Of a stretch of 64,000 nt of DNA, positions 62,085 through 64,000 are shown one piece after another (position 1 is the stretch's first letter; every line of letters starts with the position of its first letter). A program made the translations under genes and the position numbers. The stretch is from DAIOEK01 sp963721445 (GTDB taxonomy: Bacteria; Chloroflexota; Anaerolineae; Anaerolineales; Anaerolineaceae). A model generated the notes under the pieces. It saw nothing but the letters and a program-made list of their open reading frames with translations, had not been told where the DNA came from and made no database searches. The stretch is taken from positions 186,001 through 250,000 of the forward strand of contig CAVRIZ010000005.1 of assembly GCA_963721445.1 (NCBI GenBank), written 5' to 3'.

Positions 62085-63838
62085 TGCCGGTGATGGAAGG
62101 AATGGTAGCTTTCAATACTCCGCATGAAACCATCTAAAGCGAGGGCAAGGATGATGAATACCGGGATGATCGCTCCGGCAGTCCGATTGAGGGAGGGATT
62201 TTCAATCGGGAAAGCCAGCGATAAGATCGAGGGAAGCATCAACAATGGCACAGATAGAAATAAGAAGAGGTCTTCCCATCTTCGTTTCTGCAACCAGCGC
62301 ACGAAAATGAGGACGTATCCCAAATAGAACAATGCTGCTCCAACCACATCCATGCCGGGTCGAAGAGGGATGGAATGTAACCACGTCAGACCATCATTGT
62401 AGCCAAACATGGTCATGGCGTTCCAAAGGTTTTCAACGAATATTGTCATAGGAGGTCCGGGAAGGGGACGCTCCAGATCACCCATTCGGGTAAACATGCG
62501 ATAGATAAAAATATCCGGATTTCCAAAAGCATACCGTAAGAGAGGCAGGAAAACGATGAATGAGATTAACCCTATGGCAATGAAACCAAGCACAACAAAT
62601 GTTTTTTCCTGCCGGGATCGATTCGTAAGTAAATAAATAATCAGACCGATCAAAAGCACGAGGGGAATGATTCTGAATGGGGAGTATCCATGCAGACCGA
62701 TTCCCACTGCGATACCCGCCCAGATAAAATCATTCCTATTTTTATGGCGGATACCACGCAGGAAAAAGTAGAGCGCCGGTGCAGCGAATAAGGGATAAAG
62801 CGGAAAACGTAAACCAACCCGGGAAATCACATTCGGCCAATAAGCAATACCAGCTAGTAGAACCGCCAACAGAGCAACCCGGCGGTTTGCCAGTTCTTTC
62901 CCGAGCAGATAAATGAAAGGCAATGCGCCTAATCCGGCAAGTACTGTACCGAGTTTAAGACTTATAAAACTGATACCGGTGTGGAAAAGTTTAATGATCC
63001 CGGCTGTTAAGTAGAATTGGAAAGCTTCGCGACCCGTATTACGGGCAAAGAATACGTTGGTAAACCCGTTTAATACATCCTCGACGTCCAACAGTTTTTC
63101 CACGTGATCGCTGGTCATCTCAGATGGCACGCTTGCGATTCGGAAGAACCGGAAGAAGAGGATGATCGCAATAACCAGAAGTAACAGGAGAGTGTATGGT
63201 TTGATTCGAATATCTTTTGGCCAGGTTTTCAACCACATCCAGAATGATATTCCATGCTCCTTGATGGATTTCCCCGGTTGGATGAATGCCAGAACTACAA
63301 GAATGATCGCGGCAAGCCAGAGTACAGTGTTCAAGAATTTAAACTGGTATGCGCCAAATAAGGTAAAACCAAGGCGGCTGGTGAATTTACCAAACAGCAG
63401 GAACACCAGTATTGCCAGCGGACCAAGTATAAGCAGGTGACGTCCACGGATGGCGAATGGGGTCTCTGCTGATGTCTCTTCAGGGAGATCTGCCAGTTGC
63501 CATTCCCGGGCTATGAATGCCCAGATCGCCAGTGCGAAACTCAGCAAGTAAATGATGAAGGAAGTTCGCGGGTTGTCCACGGGAGGTTCAAGGGAAGCCT
63601 GAGCAACCAATGCCAAGAGTATTGCTCCGCTTGTCCGATAAGGGAAATTCCGGAGGATGGCAAAGGAAAATGGATCACCTTTCGATCGGGCAGGTAAAAC
63701 CTCCTCGATCGGATTGGATGAATCCATATAAACGGGTTGTTCTAGTGCCATCTCTTCTGGAGTGGGAATATGCAATTCCCCTTTTTTCCAGAAGTGGAGT
63801 TTTTCTTTTACATAATCAAGAACTGTCGGCTCAGCCAT
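62085..63838 (-). CDS. GT-C (GT39/PMT-like) membrane protein, N-terminal part (frameshifted)
   Basis: A soluble N-terminus of about 65 residues (MAEPTVLDYVKEKLHFWKKG) precedes about twelve hydrophobic helices. PSEMTSDHVEKLLDVEDVLN lies in the position of the GT-C acidic loop, and RVGLRFPLYPLFAAPALYFF follows. It is the first gene of the minus-strand cluster reaching to plsC. The 162 nt before it (63839-64000) contain no gene I can recognise and must hold the promoter; no strong -35/-10 pair stands out. Confidence 0.88.
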
Positions 63839-64000
63839 GAAGCAATCCGTAAAGGAGCAAGGTAACCATTATGATTGGAATCTTATCATCCTGTATTATC
63901 GCATAAGATCGGTAAGAAGAAACCAGAGATCTGAAACCGGGTAAAGAGTTCAGATCCTGACTGTTGGTTATTTATCCAGCAATTCGAGAAATTGCGACTC

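Noticed and set aside
1..64000. Mobile elements, prophage, CRISPR arrays, defence islands
   Set aside because: No transposase, integrase, phage structural gene, Cas gene or regularly spaced repeats were seen anywhere.

Overview
The window looks like a housekeeping stretch of a Chloroflexota chromosome, most likely class Anaerolineae. This assignment is inferred from gene content: two YYY-family (DUF2298) giant membrane proteins, a split TIGR03960/TIGR03936 radical SAM pair, an F1 alpha subunit with a long internal insertion, an MreB-like gene beside the F1 genes, and a GlyA-GcvT fusion. I see no phage, insertion sequence, CRISPR array or rRNA. Two tRNA genes are present, Arg-CCG and Val-TAC.

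Layout. 1-3.6 kb (+): recG (5' end outside the window), coaD and a coiled-coil protein, closed by a bidirectional terminator. 3.6-7.5 kb (-): folC-lon. 7.6-11.2 kb (+): DUF503 protein, a degenerate SDR and the radical SAM pair. 11.2-24.9 kb (mostly -): an EamA transporter, a membrane protein, mreB-like gene, atpA-atpG-atpD-atpC, yebC-ruvC-trmH-ruvA, a FAH-family enzyme, corA and an M29 aminopeptidase, with both tRNAs on the + strand. 24.9-31.1 kb: a GNAT enzyme (-), then a lipase-like hydrolase (+) and glyA/gcvT-aminotransferase (+) behind a leader with a short Leu/Val/Ile-rich ORF and an intrinsic terminator. 31.2-36.4 kb: a uridine-kinase-like protein (-), then a lipoyl/octanoyl ligase, SanA-like, HD-domain and glycosidase-like proteins (+). 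36.5-39.3 kb: gyrA (-). 39.5-41.1 kb (+): an ATP-grasp ligase and a GNAT enzyme. 41.1-52 kb (-): rpoC without rpoB beside it, a 1096-residue sensor kinase, a C69 peptidase, plsC and cmk. 52-63.8 kb (-): a nearly gapless run of very large membrane proteins (GT-C type glycosyltransferases and YYY proteins) with one small DUF952 gene.

The most important technical observation is that at least eleven otherwise intact genes, including the essential rpoC, folC and cmk, are broken by single-base indels, mostly in short homopolymer runs. The tRNA-Val T-loop also carries one extra base. This pattern fits residual sequencing or assembly error rather than pseudogenes or programmed frameshifting. I list the reading-frame pieces separately and say how they join. 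Once joined, the region 56711-61646 becomes one protein of about 1640 residues: an N-terminal GT-C domain fused to a YYY domain.

The best candidates for little-described biology are the GT-C/YYY membrane cluster (52.0-63.8 kb), the leader peptide and terminator in front of the GlyA-GcvT fusion, the MreB homologue with altered catalytic residues next to F1-ATPase, and the short ORF whose stop codon overlaps the start of rpoC.
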